DNA of 64,000 nucleotides from CAVUAF01 sp963739375 (GCA_963739375.1 CAVUAF010000018.1:186001-250000); one strand, 5' to 3'. Shown: positions 16,877 to 26,818, counted from the stretch's first letter. The notes: generated from the sequence alone by a model not told the origin. Program-made: numbers and translations.

Positions 16877-17323
16877 TTATGCCTCGACCGGAACCGGGGC
16901 GGCGCTCTTGACCTGCGGCTTCCCACCCTTGGCGAGGGCCGCGAGCCGCGTGTTCCAGAGCACACCGGAAGTGGCCAGCTGCGCGTCGCGCAACAGGGGG
17001 TGCGCCGGGCAGGCAGTCGCGTCGGAACACTGGTGCTGGTGGTTGAGCAGGCAGCGCGGCTGCGGCGACACGCTTTCAAACTGCTCGATGATTTCCGCCA
17101 GCCGGATCTGGTCGGCCGGCTTGCCCAAGCGGTAGCCCCCGGCGGTGCCACGGGCGGCGTGCACCAAGCCCGCCAGTCGCAGGGTGAGCAGAATCTTGGA
17201 CAGGTAGTTCACCGGTACGTCGGCCTGGCGTGCCAGGTCGCGTGCCAGCGCGTTGGCCCCGGGTGGCAGTTGCGCCAACTCGACCATGGCTCGCAGCGCA
17301 TATTCGGAGGTGGTGGAGAGCAT
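16877..17323 (-). CDS. Rrf2 family transcriptional regulator, possibly Fe-S
   Basis: 148 residues from ATG 17323. N-terminal winged helix typical of Rrf2 proteins: STTSEYALRAMVELA, VPVNYLSKIL (recognition helix region) and the wing GTAGGYRLGKP. The C-terminal half has three cysteines, C-x7-C-x5-C (CLLNHQHQC then CPAH), in the position where IscR and NsrR hold an iron-sulfur cluster, so it may sense iron-sulfur status or nitric oxide. The tail is Ala/Pro/Val-rich and atypical. No target gene can be named from the context. Confidence 0.88.
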   Translation of the reverse strand: MLSTTSEYALRAMVELAQLPPGANALARDLARQADVPVNYLSKILLTLRLAGLVHAARGTAGGYRLGKPADQIRLAEIIEQFESVSPQPRCLLNHQHQCSDATACPAHPLLRDAQLATSGVLWNTRLAALAKGGKPQVKSAAPVPVEA

Positions 17324-17486
17324 TAGCGGGCCTCGTCCGGGACAGGTCGAGATAGCCCGCAGCAGCGGCCACCAAAGTGGGGGCGCGGCGGCGCTTTGCT
17401 GACCTGTCGCTGCACAAGTGTGGTATCGGGGTCCGCGGGCGACTGTGCGGCGCGTCACGCCTGCCTGTGACCGAACCGCTCGCGCC

Positions 17487-17516
17487 AAAGAAAAGGCGCC
17501 CGCCGCGGCGGGCGCC
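17487..17516 (-). terminator. Rho-independent terminator after the CocE-like gene
   Basis: An 11-bp perfect stem (GGCGCCCGCCG against CGGCGGGCGCC, 17495-17516) is followed on the minus strand by TTTTCTTT. It lies about 20 nt beyond the stop of the hydrolase gene at 17534. Confidence 0.9.
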
Positions 17517-17533
17517 CTGAGCCGCCGTAGCCG

Positions 17534-19485
17534 CTAGCGTGCCGCCTCCGGCCCCAGCACCTGCACCGCGACGCCGCTGGGCGCCGCGCGCGTGCGATAC
17601 ACCCGCTCCGTCGCCTTGTGGAAGTCGCCGGGTTTGGCGTCGGGGATGGTGACGAAGGTCTGCGGGTTCAGGTCCACCAGCGGGAACCAGGAACTCTGCA
17701 CCTGCACCATGATGCGGTGTCCGCGGCGGAAGGTGTGGTTCACGTCGGGCATCTCGGAGTTGATCTCTTCCACCTTGCCGGGGATGAACGCCTCCGGGCG
17801 CTCCCAACTCTTGCGGAACTTGCCGCGCATGGGTTCGCCGCGCACCAGTTGCTGGTAACCGCCCATGCGCTCGGTGGGGAGTGGCACGTCGCGCACTTGC
17901 GGCGGCGGGCTGCCGGGTTGCTCCTGATCGGGGAAGTCGGTGGGATAAACGTCGATCAGCTTCACCACGAAATCAGAGTCGGTGCCGGTAGTGGAGACGT
18001 GCAGCCGGGGCGCAACCGGCCCCACCAGCGTGACATCTTCGGCCAGCGGTTCGGTCTGGTAGACCAGCACGTCGGGACGGCGCGCGGCGAAGCGCTGGTC
18101 GCTGAGCATGTATCCTGGGGAACGCCGGTGGCGGTGTAGCCGACAAACGGCACCGGGCGCGCCGGATCGCTGACGTACTCGTCGAAAGCCTCCTGCGTTT
18201 CCGCCGGAGGCTGGAACAAGAGCTGGCCGTTGGCGTGGAAGTAGAGGGTTCTGGGCTGCGCGTTTGCGGGCGGCCAGGCATCGTATTGCCGCCAGACGTT
18301 GGTCCCGGTCTCGAAGACGTAGGCCTTCGGGGAGCTTGGCGTCGCCGTCGCCGCTTGCAGGAACTGCTCGAAGAACGGGAAGACGATGTGTTCGCGGTAG
18401 TAGTCGCCGGTGTTGGCGCCGAAACGCACGTCGCCCAGGCCGGTCGCCCGTCGGAGCCGCGCCCAGCCGCCGTGCACCCACGGGCCCGACCACGAGGGCG
18501 TTGAAGATGCCGGGATTGTTCTTCTCGATGGCGTGGAAGGTCTTGAAGGGGCCGGAGAGGTCTTCGGCGTCGAACCAGCCGCCCACGGTCAGGACGGCGC
18601 ACTTGATGCCGTGCATGTGGCGCGAGAGATCGCGCGCCTGCCAGTAGGCGTCGTAGGTGTTGTGCTTCACCTGGTCGAGCCACAGGAAGCTCTGGCCGTG
18701 GAAGTAGAGCTTGTCGGCCTCGGCCAGCGGCCCCATCTTCAGGAAGAAGTCGTAGCCGTCGGTGGTGCCGTAATCGAAGGGGGTAAAATTTTTCGGCGGC
18801 GGGGCCGGCTCGCCGCGCGGCTTGAAGAAGCTGTAGAAGTTGAAATTGGCGGCCAGCATGAAGGCGCCGCCGTGGTAGCCGTCGTCGGTGAAGAACAAGT
18901 CGGTCATGGGCGCCTCAGGGGAGGCGGCCTTGATGCGCGGGATGCGAGTCAATGATGCTGGCGGAGGTGAAGAAGCCGGGATACGAGATGCCCCAGATCC
19001 CCACCTTCCCGTTGTTGTTGGGAACGTTTTTCAGCAGCCATTCGACGGTGTCGTAGGTGTCGGTGGACTCGTCGACGTCGTTGCTGGACTGCGGCTTGTC
19101 GAGGTGCGGGCGCATCTCGACGAACTCGCCCTCCGAGAGGTAGCGTCCGCGCACGTCCTGGAAGACGAAGATGTAGCCGGCGCGGTCGAAGGCCTCCGAC
19201 GGCCCCAGCCGCGGGCGGTACTGATCCGACGCCGTAAGGCCCCACGCTGTAGGGCGTGCGCGTCATCAGGAAGGGATAGGAGCGCGCAGTGTCCTTGGGG
19301 ACATACACGGAGGTGAACAGCCGTTTGCCGTCACGCGCGGGAATGTAGAACTCGTACTTGGTGTAATGCTCCTGGACGTTGAAGCTGGGCGCGGCCGGCG
19401 GCGGCGCCTGGGCGGGCGCGCAAAGCGGCAGGCAAGAAAGCAACGCGAGGAGCAGCAATCCGATCCAGGCTTTTCGTGTGCGCAT
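17534..19485 (-). pseudogene. CocE/NonD family hydrolase, broken by several indels
   Basis: Secreted X-Pro-dipeptidyl-peptidase-like serine hydrolase (signal peptide MRTRKAWIGLLLLALLS at 19485). The protein is continuous only if frames are switched. N-terminal frame to TRTPYSVGPYG; second frame RGRYLSEGEF to WGISYPGFF, which carries the nucleophile Ser; third frame AASPEAPMTDLF to FNALVVGP; a fourth around GANTGDYYREHIVFPFFEQF; then back to DVLVYQTEPL and the C-terminal jelly-roll. Apparent extra bases lie near 19226, 18937 and 18484, probably three more between 18430 and 18470, and one base is missing near 18113. Every segment keeps good family sequence. Sequence error or very recent inactivation fits better than old decay. 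Confidence 0.8.
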
Positions 19486-19564
19486 CAGGACCTCCGTAAG
19501 GGGAAGAGAATCGCCCAGCCTACCGGCGAGAAGCGTGGTCGCGCAAGCGGCTGCTATACTGCCG

Positions 19565-19612
19565 CGCTGAAAAGAGCGGCTGCTGGCTGCTAGCTGCTGG
19601 CTCCTGGCTGGT
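19565..19612. repeat. GCTGGCTGCTAGCTGCTGG repeat
   Basis: Period-7 units (GGCTGCT, GGCTGCT, AGCTGCT, GGCTCCT, GGCTGGT) between the hydrolase gene and the divergent Asp-box gene. Related units recur at 55741-55920. Confidence 0.75.
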
Positions 19613-19652
19613 GCGCGTAACGCACAAGAGGTCGTGGTTCCCGAGGCAGAAA

Positions 19653-22600
19653 ATGATTCGCAGAATCGGTCTTCTTTTATTGCTTAGCAGCGTCATCGCG
19701 GGCGCGCAGCAGGTAGATCCCGCGCTCTACAACAACATGAAGTGGCGGCTGATTGGGCCGTTCCGCGGCGGGCGCGCGGTGGCGGTGGCGGGAGTGCGGA
19801 CGCAGCCGAACACGTTCTATTTCGGGCACGTGGCCGGCGGGGTGTGGAAGACGGAGAACGCCGGCGAAACCTGGACCCCGATCTTCGATTCGCAACCCAT
19901 CGCCTCGATTGGCGCGGTGGCGGTAGCGCCTTCCGATCCCAACATTGTCTACGTCGGGTCGGGCGAGGCCGACATGCGCTCGCAGATTTCGCACGGCAAC
20001 GGCATCTACAAGTCCACTGACGCGGGGAAGACGTGGCAGCACCTTGGGCTCGCGGATTCGCGGCAGATCGGGCGCATCGTCATCGATCCCAAGAACCCGA
20101 ACGTGGTTTTCGTGGCGGTGCTGGGACACGCCTATGGGGCGAATACGGAGCGCGGCATCTTCCGCTCGACCGATGGCGGCGCGAGTTGGCAGAAGGTGCT
20201 CTACAAAGACGAGAACACCGGCGGCATCGACCTGGCGCTCGATCCGCGCGATGCCCGCACCATCTACGCCTCACTGTGGCAGACGCGGCGGCCGCCGTGG
20301 AACGTCTACCCGCCGTCGAACGGGCCGGGCAGCGGGCTGTACAAGTCCACCGACGGCGGCGACACCTGGCAGCAACTGACCAATGGCATTCCCAGCGAAG
20401 GGCTGGGGCGCATCGGGATTGCGGTGGCGCCGACGGAGCCGAACCGCGTCTACGCCATCGTGGATGCGAAGCAGGGCGGGCTGTATCGCTCGGACGACGC
20501 CGGCGCCACGTGGAAGAAGATGGCGACCGAGCCGCGCATCTGGGGGCGCGGCTGGTATTTCGGGCAGGTGGAGGCCGATCCCAAGGACGCGAACACACTC
20601 TACGTGATGAACACCTCGACCTACCGCTCGCGCGATGGCGGCCAGACGTTTACCGCCATCAGGGGCGCGCCCGGCGGCGACGACTATCACCAGCTGTGGA
20701 TCAACCCCGACGACCCGAAGCGCATGGTGATGGCCTCCGACCAGGGTGTCATCGTCAGCGTGGACGGCGCCGAGACCTGGAGCTCCTGGTACAACCAGCC
20801 GACGGCGCAGCTCTACCACGTGGTGGCCGACAATGCGTTCCCGTTCCGCGTGTACGGGGCGCAGCAGGATTCCGGCGCCATCATGGTGCCGTCGCGCAGC
20901 GGCTCGTCGGAAATTTCCTTCCGCGACTGGGCGCCGGCGTGCGCGGGCGGGGAGTCGGGGATGGTCGCGCCCGATCCCAACGACCCCAACATCCTTTTCG
21001 GCGGCACGGTCACCCGCTGCGACCAGCGCGTCAACCAGGGGAAGAACGTCTCGCCGACGCTCGGCGTTCCCGGGGTGTGGCGGCAGACGTGGACGCTGCC
21101 CCTGGTCTTCAGCGGCTTCGACAAGAAGACGCTCTACTTCAGCCGGCAAATCATGTGGAAGACGAGCGACGGCGGGAACTCGTGGCTGCAGATCAGTCCC
21201 GACCTGACGCGCGAAGACCCGGGGGTGCCGGCGAACCTCGATCCCATCACCGCGACCGACGCTACCGTGGCGGGGCCGCGCAAGGGCGTGATTTATGCCA
21301 TCGCGCCCTCGCCGTTGCGCGGCGACCTGGTGTGGGCGGGGACCGACGATGGCCTGATTTACGTGACCCAGGATGGCGGCCGCAATTGGCGCAACGTCAC
21401 CCCGCCGGACGTGGGGCCGTGGAACAAGATCGGCATTCTCGAGGCCTCGCACTTCGACGCCAACACCGCCTACGCCGCGGTCGACCGGCATCGCCTGGAG
21501 GACTACCAGCCTTACATCTACCGCACGCGCGACGCCGGCAGGACGTGGCAGAAGATCATCAGCGGCCTGCCCACCGAGGTTTACGTCAACACCGTGCGCG
21601 AAGACCCCGGCCGCAAGGGGTTGCTCTTCGCCGGGACGGAGCTGGCAGTGTTCGTGTCGTTCGATGATGGCGACTACTGGCAGTCGCTGCAGCTCAACCT
21701 GCCGCCGTCCTCGATGCGCGACTTCACCATCCACGGCGACGATCTCGTGGTGGGGACGCACGGGCGCTCCATCTGGGTGCTCGACGACATCACGCCGCTG
21801 CGGCAGATTTCGGCGCCGACCGCCGCCGAGCCGGCGCACCTGTTCACGCCGCAGGCCGCCATCCGCATGCGCGCCGGGTCGAGCGACGGCACGCCGCTGC
21901 CCAAAGGCACGCCGATTGCGGAGAATCCGCCCACCGGCGCCATCCTTGATTACTGGCTGAAGGCGGCGCCGGCGCAGCCGGTCACGCTGGAGATCTTCGG
22001 CCCGATCGTGCCCGGCGAGCCGGGAAGCGCGAGCCAACTGGTGCGGCGCTACTCCAGCGCCGACCGGCCGCGCGCCGTCGATCCGCGCACCCTGGATATT
22101 CCCGCGGTCTGGATTCGCACCCCGCAGGCGCTGGAAGCCACGCCCGGCATGCATCGCTTTGTGTGGGACCTGCGCTATGCCGCCGCCGATGAAGCCGCCG
22201 GCGGACGCGGAGGTGGCGGCGGTGGTGGCGGGTTCGGAGGCGGAGGCGCCGGACCCTGGGTGCTGCCCGGCAACACGTACCAGGCAAAGCTCACCGTCGA
22301 CGGCCAGAGTTACACGCAGCCGTTCAAGGTGGAGATGGATCCCCGGGTGAAGACGCCGGCGGCCGATCTTGCCGGACAGTTCAAGCTGGCGATGAGCATT
22401 GCCGGGTTGCAGAAACAGCTGGGCGAGGCGCGCCGCGCCGCGACGCGGCTGCGGCCACAAGTCCAGGCGCTGCTCGAGCGCGGCGAGCAGCTCGGCGCTG
22501 CGCGCGATCCGGCGCTGACCCTGGACCGCCAGTTGCTCGCGCTGCTGGGCGCGCCGCCGCGGCAAGCGCCCGGGGGATTCGGCGCGCCCGACGAGAACGA

Positions 22601-22826
22601 CCACGCCAGCCTCAGCGCGCTCAGCCGCATTCTGGGGCAGGTGCTGGGCAGCGTGCAGAGCGCCGACGTGGCGCCCACTACGCGCGACGCCGCCGCCTTT
22701 GCCGACACGCAGAGGGACGCGACCGCCACGCTGGCGGCGTGGAATGCCATCAAGACAAGAGACGTGCCGCTGCTCAATGTCGCGCTGCGCGCCGCAAACC
22801 TGCCGCCGCTGGAGGTGGGGCAGTGA
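19653..22826 (+). CDS. Secreted sortilin/VPS10-like Asp-box (BNR) propeller protein
   Basis: 1057 residues from ATG 19653 (GAGG 7 nt upstream) with a signal peptide (MIRRIGLLLLLSSVIAGAQQ). Many Asp-box motifs of the S-x-D-x-G-x-T-W type: STDAGKTWQ, STDGGASWQ, STDGGDTWQ, SDDAGATWK, SRDGGQTF, TSDGGNSW, TQDGGRNW and TRDAGRTWQ, spread over residues 60-650, which form one or two beta-propellers. The C-terminal 350 residues include a Gly-rich stretch (GGRGGGGGGGGFGGGG) and a helical domain. Annotation pipelines often call these glycosyl hydrolases; I see no catalytic evidence and prefer a binding or scaffold role. Confidence 0.88.
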   Translation: MIRRIGLLLLLSSVIAGAQQVDPALYNNMKWRLIGPFRGGRAVAVAGVRTQPNTFYFGHVAGGVWKTENAGETWTPIFDSQPIASIGAVAVAPSDPNIVYVGSGEADMRSQISHGNGIYKSTDAGKTWQHLGLADSRQIGRIVIDPKNPNVVFVAVLGHAYGANTERGIFRSTDGGASWQKVLYKDENTGGIDLALDPRDARTIYASLWQTRRPPWNVYPPSNGPGSGLYKSTDGGDTWQQLTNGIPSEGLGRIGIAVAPTEPNRVYAIVDAKQGGLYRSDDAGATWKKMATEPRIWGRGWYFGQVEADPKDANTLYVMNTSTYRSRDGGQTFTAIRGAPGGDDYHQLWINPDDPKRMVMASDQGVIVSVDGAETWSSWYNQPTAQLYHVVADNAFPFRVYGAQQDSGAIMVPSRSGSSEISFRDWAPACAGGESGMVAPDPNDPNILFGGTVTRCDQRVNQGKNVSPTLGVPGVWRQTWTLPLVFSGFDKKTLYFSRQIMWKTSDGGNSWLQISPDLTREDPGVPANLDPITATDATVAGPRKGVIYAIAPSPLRGDLVWAGTDDGLIYVTQDGGRNWRNVTPPDVGPWNKIGILEASHFDANTAYAAVDRHRLEDYQPYIYRTRDAGRTWQKIISGLPTEVYVNTVREDPGRKGLLFAGTELAVFVSFDDGDYWQSLQLNLPPSSMRDFTIHGDDLVVGTHGRSIWVLDDITPLRQISAPTAAEPAHLFTPQAAIRMRAGSSDGTPLPKGTPIAENPPTGAILDYWLKAAPAQPVTLEIFGPIVPGEPGSASQLVRRYSSADRPRAVDPRTLDIPAVWIRTPQALEATPGMHRFVWDLRYAAADEAAGGRGGGGGGGGFGGGGAGPWVLPGNTYQAKLTVDGQSYTQPFKVEMDPRVKTPAADLAGQFKLAMSIAGLQKQLGEARRAATRLRPQVQALLERGEQLGAARDPALTLDRQLLALLGAPPRQAPGGFGAPDENDHASLSALSRILGQVLGSVQSADVAPTTRDAAAFADTQRDATATLAAWNAIKTRDVPLLNVALRAANLPPLEVGQ

Positions 22827-22955
22827 TGGCGGCATGAGCATGGAGCCCGGCCGCCCTCGGTCGGGCCCCCAACTTCCTTCAGGTCGAGCCCTCAAGTTCG
22901 GCGGCCTCGTGCGTTCTAGAAGTAGGGAGGAACGAACACGGGGGCGCTTTTTATC

Positions 22956-23795
22956 ATGATGGGGAATCCTGGGAAATCCTTGTTGATGCTGGCGGTCGCG
23001 TTGTGCTGCGCGCGTCCATTGCGGGCGCAGGAAGGGATGCTGGTGATGTCGCCGCCGGCGGGGATCACGCCGCAGGAGATCATTCAGCGCTTCGCCGCCA
23101 AGGAAAAGCAGTTTGCCCAGGCGCGCGAGCGCTACACCTACCAGGAGGCGGTGAAGATCCAGACCCTGGACGGCGGCGGCGATCCCGACGGCAGCTACGA
23201 GCAGACCTGGGACATCAACTTCGACGGGCGCGGGAAGCGCTACCTGACCGTCACCTACGCGCCGGCGCCGACACTGTCGCGGGTGCAGATGACCCAGGAA
23301 GACCTGCACGACGTGCAGAACGTGATGCCGTTCGTCCTCACCAGCGACGATCTCGGCGACTACCGCATCACCTACGTCGGGCAGCAGCGCGAGGACGAGC
23401 TGAACACGTACGTCTTTGACGTCGAGCCGTTCCACATCTTCAGCGGCCGCCGCTACTTCCAGGGACGCATCTGGGTGGACAGCCGTGACTACCAGATCGT
23501 GAAAACGTACGGCAAGTCGGTCCCCGACACCCGCAAAGGCGACCAGGAGAACCTCTTCCCGCGCTTCAGCACGTATCGCGAGCAGGTGGACGGCGTCTAC
23601 TGGTTCCCGACCTACACGCGCGCCGACGACGTGCTCCACTTCAAGAACGAGGATGTGCGCCTGCGCATCACCATCCGCTTCACGAACTACAAGCGCTTCG
23701 GCTCCGAGTCGAAGGTGGTTTTCAACGGCGAGACGGTGCCGCCGCCCGAGCCGGGCCAGCCGACGCCGCCGGCGCCCCAGAAGCCGCCGCGCTGA
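22956..23795 (+). CDS. Secreted LolA-like outer-membrane-associated protein
   Basis: 279 residues, signal peptide LLMLAVALCCARPLRAQ. The body suits the LolA/outer-membrane lipoprotein-sorting fold: ARERYTYQEAVKIQ, YEQTWDINFDGRGKRY, FHIFSGRRYFQGRIWVDSRDYQIVKTYG (in parts), and LRITIRFTNYKRFG. It ends in a proline-rich tail (PPAPQKPPR) like that of the GH20 protein at 29191. A shorter-tailed relative is at 42301-43146. Function unknown. The gap before it (22827-22955) holds a hairpin of the GCCCGGCCG type and no gene. Confidence 0.75.
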   Translation: MMGNPGKSLLMLAVALCCARPLRAQEGMLVMSPPAGITPQEIIQRFAAKEKQFAQARERYTYQEAVKIQTLDGGGDPDGSYEQTWDINFDGRGKRYLTVTYAPAPTLSRVQMTQEDLHDVQNVMPFVLTSDDLGDYRITYVGQQREDELNTYVFDVEPFHIFSGRRYFQGRIWVDSRDYQIVKTYGKSVPDTRKGDQENLFPRFSTYREQVDGVYWFPTYTRADDVLHFKNEDVRLRITIRFTNYKRFGSESKVVFNGETVPPPEPGQPTPPAPQKPPR

Positions 23796-23810
23796 ACGGC
23801 GGCGCGACCT

Positions 23811-24989
23811 TCAGTCGGCGGTGGCACCCCGGGGTGGCTGGCTGGCGCGGATGGCCAGCATCAGCAGCACCGCGGCCATGCAACCGGCGATCGGCAACAC
23901 CATGCCGGCCCGCAATCCGTAGGCGGACGCCACCTGGCCGACGATCCATGGGAAAGCGATGCCGCCGGTGAGCGCGATGGTGAAGACCAGGCTGAAAACG
24001 CTGGCGGAAAACCGCGGATAGCGGTTGCCGACCATGGCCAGCGTGGTGGGGTAGATGGCGGCGAAGAAGAAGCCCACCAGCGCCGCGCCGACGAACTGCA
24101 GCAGCAGGGTGCGCGCCCACCAGAACAGCGTGTAGCTGAGCAGCGAGGCGCAGAGGCAGGTCAGCACCATGGTCGCGGCGCCGAGGCGGCGCACCACCCG
24201 CCCGGCCACCATGCGCCCCAGCATCACCGCCGCCAGCACCGCGAACAGCATCCATTCGGACTGGCGCGCGGTGGCGCCCATGGCGCCGGCGTAGCGCGTG
24301 GTCCAGCCGCCGATCACGGCCTCGTCCCCCGACTGGAAGAAGAGCATAAAGGCGAACAGCAACACTCCGGGATACGTGGCCACGCGCGCCACCTCGCGCG
24401 CGGAAAACGTATGGGCCTCGCGCGGCGGCGGAAAGCGCAACACGGCATAGACGAGCGCGCACGCAGCCGCCAGCGCCACCGCGAACAAGATGATCTCCCC
24501 GGGCGTGAAGCGCGCCGAGATGGTGGCCGCGAGAAAGGGAATGAGCAGCGCGCCGAAGCCGTAGAACATGCCCAGGTAATTCAGGTAGGCACCGCGCTGC
24601 TCGGCGAAGACGTCGGACACCAGGGAGTTGGTGGCGATGTTGAGGCCGCCGCCGCCGATGCCCAGCCCGATACCGCTTGCCGCCGCCTCCCAGAACGAGC
24701 GCGCCCCGACAAAGCCCAGCAGCGCCGCCGTCACCAGCAGGGTGCAGAACAGCAGGACCAGCTTGGTGCCGAAGCGGTCGATGACCGGCCCCGCCAGCGG
24801 GGTCGCGATTAGCACCCCGATGTAGAGCAGGGAAAGGATGCTGCCCTGCTGCGCCAGGTCAATGTGCAGGCGGTCGCGGAAGGCGGGCAAGCCGAAGAGG
24901 GCGCCCAGCAGCGCCAGCACGATGCCGAAGCAGAACATGCCGGAGCACGCCGCCGCGAACATGCGAGCCCGTTCGGTGGCTTGCGTCAT
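23811..24989 (-). CDS. MFS transporter, sugar-type
   Basis: 392 residues from ATG 24989, which overlaps the stop of the SIS gene (ATGA), so the two are translationally coupled. About 12 hydrophobic segments. MFS signature in the loop between helices 2 and 3 is GPVIDRFGTKLVLL near 60, and a related basic loop AGRVVRRLGAATMV in the second half. The compact size and the linkage to a SIS-domain protein and a ROK kinase suggest uptake of a hexose or amino sugar. Substrate is inference. Confidence 0.9.
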   Translation of the reverse strand: MTQATERARMFAAACSGMFCFGIVLALLGALFGLPAFRDRLHIDLAQQGSILSLLYIGVLIATPLAGPVIDRFGTKLVLLFCTLLVTAALLGFVGARSFWEAAASGIGLGIGGGGLNIATNSLVSDVFAEQRGAYLNYLGMFYGFGALLIPFLAATISARFTPGEIILFAVALAAACALVYAVLRFPPPREAHTFSAREVARVATYPGVLLFAFMLFFQSGDEAVIGGWTTRYAGAMGATARQSEWMLFAVLAAVMLGRMVAGRVVRRLGAATMVLTCLCASLLSYTLFWWARTLLLQFVGAALVGFFFAAIYPTTLAMVGNRYPRFSASVFSLVFTIALTGGIAFPWIVGQVASAYGLRAGMVLPIAGCMAAVLLMLAIRASQPPRGATAD

Positions 24990-25756
24990 CCCCGCTCCGG
25001 CTCCGCGTCGCGGCGCAGCGAGCGCTCGTAGTCGGCGAAGACCTGGGTGTTGTTGTCGGCGGCGATCCCCGGCACGTTGGGGGAGACGAAGACGCGGCGG
25101 TGAATGCCGCGCTGCCCCAGTTCCGCGGCCACCTGCGCCACCAGCGCCATGGCGATGGCGACGAAGGCCATAGTCGAACCGGCGGCCACCGGCTCCGGCC
25201 AGCCCGCGATGGCCACCAGGGCGTCCTCGGCAGGGACGCAGTTGTCGATGACGTGATCGGCGACGTCGGCCAGCTTCTTGCCGCTGGAATGGGTCGCGGC
25301 GCGCGCGCGGTAGTTGGCGAGGGAAGTGGCGGCGACCACGGTCAGGCCCCGCTTCCGCGCTTCCATCGCCACCTCGATGCCCACGGCATTCAGACCGCCG
25401 TGCGAGAAGATGAGCATGACGTCGCCGGCGTGGATGGGTTCGTTTTCGAAGAGCACGGGCGCATAGCCCTCGCGCCGCTCCAGCCACAGCAAACCCTTGG
25501 CGCCACCGGAACCGATCACGTTGGCCCACATGAGGCGCGCGTCCATCAGGGGATGGAAGCCGGAATAGCAGCCGTAGCGCGGGAAGATGTCCTGCACCGG
25601 CAGCACCGAGTGGCCGCTGCCGAAGACGTGCACCAGCCCGCCGCGCGCAATGCACGCGGCCATCTCCGCCGCCACCTTCTCGATGGTGCCAAGCTGCGTG
25701 CGCCAGATCTGGTCGAGCACATCGGTGATGCGGTCGCGGAATTGGGAAGCAGACAA
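24986..25756 (-). CDS. SIS-domain sugar phosphate isomerase/binding protein
   Basis: About 256 residues. Start: TTG 25756 is best, because AGGAG ends 7 nt before it; TTG 25762 is too close. SIS fold: VHVFGSGHSVLPVQD near 42 (phosphate-binding loop), VMLIFSHGGLNAVGIEVAMEA near 115 (in parts), LTVVAATSL near 140, and IDNCVPAEDALV near 170. It resembles the UPF0309 group, related to phosphoheptose isomerase and MurQ-type etherases. With the transporter and ROK kinase it probably acts on a phosphorylated amino sugar. Substrate not provable here. Confidence 0.85.
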   Translation of the reverse strand: MSASQFRDRITDVLDQIWRTQLGTIEKVAAEMAACIARGGLVHVFGSGHSVLPVQDIFPRYGCYSGFHPLMDARLMWANVIGSGGAKGLLWLERREGYAPVLFENEPIHAGDVMLIFSHGGLNAVGIEVAMEARKRGLTVVAATSLANYRARAATHSSGKKLADVADHVIDNCVPAEDALVAIAGWPEPVAAGSTMAFVAIAMALVAQVAAELGQRGIHRRVFVSPNVPGIAADNNTQVFADYERSLRRDAEPERG

Positions 25757-25780
25757 CGCCAAGCTCCTGGGAAAACACGT

Positions 25781-26722
25781 TTATAGCAGACGCTGGGGGC
25801 CGATGCGCGGGGCGCGACGCGCGCCAGCGTCCCAGGCTGCCTTGGCCGCGCCCAGCAGGTTGGCGTCGGCGCCGAGGCGGCTGACGCGAATCCGCACTTG
25901 CCTGGCCGCGAGGGGCTGCGCGCGCTCCGCCACCGTGCGCTGCAGCGACTCCATAAAAAGGTCGGCCGCGCCCGCGAGTCCGCCGGCCAGGACGATGACT
26001 TCAGGATCGAAGAGGCTCACAAGATCGGCGACGCCGAACCCGAGCCAGCGCCCAGCCTCGCGGAAGACGCGGCGCGCGGTGGCGTTGCCGCTGCGGGCCA
26101 GCCCCGCCAGCGCTTCCGCAGAAGTTACATTTCGTTGCAACTCGCGCGTGCCCCGGCGCGCGAGGGCTGGTCCGGCCGCCAGCGCCTCCAGGCAGCCGAC
26201 GCGCCGGAAGGCCGGCGCGTTGTGCTCGGTCACGCTGAGCCACCCAGCGCAGCCGGAGAGCTCGTGCGCGCCGCGCACGAGCTGGCCGCCGGCGAGAATG
26301 CCGGCGCCAATCCCCGTGCCGACGATCAGGACCACCACGTCGCGCTGGCCGCGGGCGGCGCCGCGCCATGCCTCACCCAGGACAGCGGCGTTGCGGTCGC
26401 TCTCGACCAGGACCGGCACGCGCAGCAGCCGGCGCAGCTCGCGCGCGAGCGGCAGGCGCGTCCAGCCCGGCAGGTTGGGCGCCCACACCGTGCCGCTCCT
26501 CCGTACCAGCCCGGGAATGGCGATGCCGGCGGCGATGAACCTCTGACGGGATGCCAGATCGCGTGCCAGGCGCGCGATCTGGCGCACCGGGGCGCGGGGC
26601 GACGATGTGTCCACGGGTTCGCTGCGCCGGTCTACGATGCGGCCACGGCGCGTGACCAGCGCGGCCGCCAGCTTGGTGCCGCCGAGGTCGGCGGCGAAGA
26701 CGAGAGCGTCGCGTACGGGCAT
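25781..26722 (-). CDS. ROK family sugar kinase or regulator, zinc site incomplete
   Basis: 313 residues from ATG 26722. ATP site FAADLGGTKLAAAL at 10-23, catalytic-region Asp in VESDRNAAVLGEAW near 105, second phosphate motif IVGTGIGAGIL near 130, and adenosine segment VIVLAGGLAG near 260. The ROK zinc signature CxCGxxGCxE is reduced to RRVGCLEA, and the preceding GEGGH-like block is GCAGWLSVTEHN, so zinc binding is probably lost. Kinase activity may persist. It lies 24 bp upstream of the SIS gene in the same orientation. Confidence 0.88.
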   Translation of the reverse strand: MPVRDALVFAADLGGTKLAAALVTRRGRIVDRRSEPVDTSSPRAPVRQIARLARDLASRQRFIAAGIAIPGLVRRSGTVWAPNLPGWTRLPLARELRRLLRVPVLVESDRNAAVLGEAWRGAARGQRDVVVLIVGTGIGAGILAGGQLVRGAHELSGCAGWLSVTEHNAPAFRRVGCLEALAAGPALARRGTRELQRNVTSAEALAGLARSGNATARRVFREAGRWLGFGVADLVSLFDPEVIVLAGGLAGAADLFMESLQRTVAERAQPLAARQVRIRVSRLGADANLLGAAKAAWDAGARRAPRIGPQRLL

Positions 26723-26818
26723 CGGGGAAAGCTTTATCACAGAGAGCGCGGCTCACACAGCGGAGATTGGAAGCGGCTGCGCCCAGGCTGTATATTGGCC
26801 GGTTCGCGCCATCCTGCC

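Noticed and set aside
17534..19485. Programmed frameshifting in the CocE-like gene
   Set aside because: Too many shifts (at least seven), in both directions and without slippery sequences; error or recent mutation is simpler.
20815..20830. Second parS-like site (CTACCACGTGGTGG)
   Set aside because: Only the inner CCACGTGG is symmetric; the flanks do not match TGTT and AACA. Other CACGTG hexamers in the window also lack the flanks.
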